Both the position numbers and the translations under genes were made by a program. Under the pieces are notes generated by a model that was given only the letters and a program-made list of their open reading frames with translations, was not told the DNA's origin and ran no database searches. From Sipunculus nudus (lineage: Eukaryota > Annelida > Sipuncula > Golfingiida > Sipunculidae): a stretch of DNA of 64,000 nucleotides. Location: the NCBI GenBank assembly GCA_026874595.1, contig CM049316.1:808001-872000 (forward strand). The letters run 5' to 3'. Within the stretch, counting starts at the first letter, position 1; each line of letters opens with the position of its first letter. Shown here one piece after another: positions 60,716 through 64,000 of this stretch.

Positions 60716-60788
60716 CTTTCCGCACGCCCAACACGACCAATTCTGTGAACATAGTTCTGTTTTTCATCAGGCAGCGTGACATTGATGA
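60716..60788 (-). CDS. ddx1: DDX1 exon with helicase motif VI
   Basis: The 73-nt exon is flanked by a TTTTTGTAG acceptor (right side on the + strand) and a GTACG donor (left side). It starts in phase with one base from the previous exon and ends with two bases of an Arg codon. The peptide reads (V)[17 protein letters not shown], then [18 protein letters not shown] is the DDX1 version of SF2 helicase motif VI, with Val where most DEAD-box proteins have Thr. Motif VI arginines contact ATP phosphates. DDX1 is an ATP-dependent RNA helicase known to act in the RTCB tRNA-ligase complex and at RNA-DNA hybrids near breaks. The previous exon (motif V region) was not found up to 64000. Confidence 0.96.
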
Positions 60789-60941
60789 CTACAAAAAGAC
60801 AGAAACATAACAAAAACTGAATGAATGAAGTTGCATTTATGTGTTTTTTACTAAGTGCCCTGAGGGCATTATACATACCAGTAAGCTTGTTATTTATACA
60901 AATGTGGTCATGGTGTAAGAGGTCACTATGTGTCAAACTGG

Positions 60942-61031
60942 CAAGATTCAGCACCAGTGATTATGTTACTTATAGTAATGGTTGGACAAGATTCAGCACC
61001 AGTGATTATGTTACTTATAGTAATGGTTGGA
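60942..61031 (+). repeat. 45-bp tandem duplication
   Basis: CAAGATTCAGCACCAGTGAT begins at 60942 and 60987. The two 45-bp copies are identical. Confidence 0.9.
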
Positions 61032-61349
61032 CATTTACTGCTGGTTTTAACCATGAAAATGTTTAGCTGGAGATTTTCCAGGACCTTCACAGATAATAAG
61101 TTAGGAGTTTCTAAATCCAGTGTTTATAGTTTGTGCCCTGCAGCACATATAAGTTTCATTAGCTGAGAAATGGGTACAAAGAAACTGTCCATGATCAATA
61201 TGCAGAGCAAGATTCAAGGCATATCCATGCAATAATTATTGAGATACTGGATCTTCAAATTTTTAATTATTCCTGGGGTGCATGAAAGGCTCTTAAAGAA
61301 AATATAGGTCACAGTGACCTGTTTTCATTTTTCCAAGGTGATTTACTAA

Positions 61350-64000
61350 GGACAATACTAGACAATTAACCCCCTCCCCTCCTCCCAGCCCTTGTTAAGA
61401 TGCATCTAACCTGTAAGTTTGGTGACTGTACCAACAATTTTTTTTTAGTTATTGCCGTAATATCATTTTAACATTAAACACTGATGTGACCTTGAAACAA
61501 GGCCTATAGGCCTAATGCGAACCTGTGCAAAGTTTTGGAGTATGAATGTAGGTTTATTTTAAAAATTTAATACTAATCCTCTTAAGTCCTGCATATCTTC
61601 CTTAGTCATTATGATTTCAGCAAAAATGGACGTTTTGGACCTGCAAGTTTCGGACTAGGACATGTTAAAACTAGAATACGGGAAGTCGATAAGCGAAAAA
61701 CCTGAATCCGCCAAAGTCAGAGTGGGAGAGGTGAAGGTGAGGCATGGATTGAGTGGCAAGGGGAAATAGAGTGATGTGTGTTGCATATTAGCATTGATGT
61801 CTGCAGCCAATATGTGTATGTAGGTTGCGTCACCTACCACAAAATCCAGAAAGCTGTCAAAGTTGTATACAGGATGTACAAACCTGGAAATTTTCAGGTG
61901 GATAAGTCAAACCACTGCCGAGATATGAGTGATTTTATCCCAAGGCAGATGAACAGATGGACGCTGAGCAAAAATGGTTGCAGGTGGCACCACCAGTTTT
62001 GCGTATGATGAAAGGCTATGTGAGATCTCTACACTTGCAAAATTGTGGCTCAATCAGTCAAACGGTTCCCGAGATATGAGCTTGGATGTCTGCAACATTA
62101 ACATGAATGTAGGTGGCGCCACCTGTCATAAAATCAAGAAAGCTATCCAGGGTGTATACACAAGCAAAATTTCAGGTGGATAAGTCAAACCACTGCCGAG
62201 ATATGAGTGATTTTATCCAAGGCAGATGAACAGATGGATGCTGTGCAAAAATGGTTGCAGGTGGCGCCACCAACAGATACCCTAGAAATGCAAACCAAGT
62301 TTTTTCAAACAGTTAAAATATATAGTTCCAATAGTTCTAATCTGGGCATTCTGCATCAAGACGATGTGTCTTCACATTGTCTCGACACCGGACAGAGCCA
62401 GGTCAGTTGCCATGGTGATGTCTGGACCCCACCTGGTTGTACTGAGTGACCTGTTGATTTGGCAGCTGAAACTCAGCATGTTGTCAAATCTTTTTTTCAA
62501 ACACAGAAAGCCTTTTTTCAATTGGTTACACTACTTTTTTAAAGCTGCCTTTTACCCAATCTATTCTTATAAAACTGGCAGAACCCTTCCATAGAATAAT
62601 TCTTGTAAAATTTAAACCAATCAGCTTAACAGTTTCATTATAAAACAGTGTATAAGCTAGAAGAGTCTAAAATTACATTTTCGCTTGTAATAAACAGATC
62701 AATGTAGGTGGTGCCACCAATACCTGAAATTTGGATTTGACATATGTGACAAACATTGGCATAAAATTTGGTGATGATAGCTCTAGCCTTTTCTGAGATT
62801 GAAATTTTAGTGTGCTTTTTTTGGACAGATGACTAAGTTCAACCTCCTGTAACTAGGCCAAAAATCTCCAAATTGGAACCATTCGAACAAACTCGAGAGG
62901 GATTGTTCCAGGGATCATTTCTGTGAAATATGGGACAATTTGGCTGGACAGAAGATTTTTAAAGCTTTTTTAGATTTTTCCCTATAAAATCTAAGAAAAT
63001 GCAGTCAAAAAAAAAATAAACAAAATCCGATAGAGTTTTTAAGATGACTGATTATTTGCAAAAAAATTGGTGATGCTAGCTCCTGCTGTTTTTGAGTTAG
63101 CTATGGTTACCTTACAGACGACGCACGGCGCAACGACCGACGATGCTGCACCATCACATAAGCTCACAGGTTAGCTAAAAATGTATCAAGGTCATCCATG
63201 TTAAAATTTGACCTAGCTGTTGATAAGATGCATCAAACTTGTGGGTTTGGTGACTGTACCTCAAATTCTTACAAAGTTATACATCATTTTAGCAAGAAAA
63301 CAACATAAGGTGGCACCACCTTTCTTCTGCAGAAAACAATGCTATTAAAAATCTTATGTCAATATCCCTCTGTGAGATATTAAAGTAAACATCATTTCAG
63401 CATTATGGCCTCTGTGACCTTGAAAAATGCATCAAGGTTATCCATATTCGAACTTGGCCTAGCCCTTGATAAGATGCATCTAAACTGTAGGTTTGGTGAC
63501 TGTACCACAAATTCTTTTTGAGTTATTTCCCTAATATCATTTTAGCATAATCGCTGCTGTGACCTTGAAAGAATGCATCAAGGTCAACCATGTTCGAACT
63601 TGACCTAGCCATTGATAAGATGCATAAAACCTGTGGGTTTGGTGACTGTACCTCAAATTCTTACAAAATTATTGAGTTAACATCATTTCAAAAAGAAAAC
63701 GACACAAGGTGGCACCACCTGTCTTCTGCAAAAGACAAAGCTATCCAAGATCTTTGGTCAATTTGATTTTTGGATCATTCCATGTCTCCCTAACTGAAAT
63801 ATTAAAGAATTTGTGTGAATTTCACGAAATATGGGAATATTCAAGGTCAAGGCCACTCTCATAGGAAAGGTCATGACCCCAATTTAAATAAACATTATCC
63901 CTTAACCCATATCTATGTATATGCATAATATAAAAGAAATCTGTCCATTAGTTTTTTACTTATAATGCTCACAGTACTTTCAAGTCGCAATTTTGGGGGT
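61350..64000. mobile_element. Family C region split by a family B element, continuing past the window edge
   Basis: The left part (61350-61496) has the TAGACAATTAACCCC end and GATGTGACCTTGAA. The right part (63178-64000) continues AAAATGTATCAAGGTCATCC. Uninterrupted copies of this junction occur at 63415-63440 (TGACCTTGAAAAATGCATCA). Internal phrases GATAAGATGCATC and GGTTTGGTGACTGTACC repeat at 61400, 63225, 63470 and 63615. GGTGGCACCACC lies near 63310 and 63710. From 63820 the sequence matches 26385-26540 and 1460-1720. Confidence 0.65.
61497..63177 (+). mobile_element. Family B element, 1.7 kb, nested in family C
   Basis: The head ACAAGGCCTATAGGCCTAAT is at 61497. The tail CTCACAGGTTAGCTAAAA (one change) ends near 63177. 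GGTGGCGCCACC occurs at 62112 and 62260, and variants at 61990 and 62707. The flanking family C sequence is restored when the insert is removed, apart from two to three extra A residues that may be a short target duplication or part of the ends. Confidence 0.75.

Noticed and set aside
60325-60954. A 209-codon - strand frame containing the DDX1 motif VI peptide
   Set aside because: Only 60716-60788 is coding. The rest of the frame reads through intron, shown by the splice signals, the agreeing phases and the continuation at 58228.

Overview
This window reads as nuclear DNA of an animal, most likely a marine bivalve mollusc. It contains the spliced 3' parts of two conserved animal genes with GT-AG introns. 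Everything else is AT-rich, saturated with dispersed repeats, and rich in the GGTCA-type strings common in bivalve repeats. The phylum is inferred from repeat character and protein resemblance, not from a search. There are no prokaryotic operons, CRISPR arrays, rRNA or tRNA genes that I can support.

Genes. On the + strand, 5603-5797 is the last coding exon of an SLC52-type riboflavin transporter, with poly(A) signals shortly downstream. On the - strand, five exons between 60788 and 29256 encode the last ~150 residues of the DEAD-box RNA helicase DDX1, from motif VI to the stop codon. Splice phases agree at all four junctions. Earlier exons of both genes lie outside the window, or are too short or diverged for me to see. 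The two genes converge, with about 23 kb of repeats between them. The DDX1 introns are large (8.4, 8.6, 11.6 and 2.5 kb).

Tandem arrays. There are a 41-bp array (2.27-2.79 kb), a 34-bp array (6.16-7.77 kb), a 98-bp array (7.98-8.68 kb), a ~57-bp array (28.2-28.4 kb), a 28-bp array of about 8 kb with kilobase-scale higher-order duplication (29.6-37.7 kb, in the last DDX1 intron), a 52-bp array with a 104-bp dimer register (50.16-53.40 kb), a 48-bp array (54.2-54.9 kb) and several smaller ones.

Dispersed elements. I recognise three recurrent non-coding families, named here for convenience. Family A begins with an AGCTCAG...CTGAGCT hairpin and ends with the palindrome GACCCATGGGTC followed by xCTTGT. 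Family B begins ACAAGGCCTACAGGCCT and carries GCGAACCTGTG / CACAGGTTCGC as subterminal inverted repeats. Family C ends with GTATCCyyAGACAA and a C-run. They are nested (B and A in A; A in A in C; B in C; a solo LTR in B), and uninterrupted paralogs in the same window let several boundaries be read directly. All three families carry internal tandem units of roughly 280-340 bp marked by the 12-bp palindrome GGTGGCGCCACC or variants. I found 19 exact copies. This shared module is the most unusual signal here.

Other points are a 954-bp solo LTR with a 4-bp target duplication, a 64-bp perfect palindrome near the left edge, and an exon-like segment inside a family A element.
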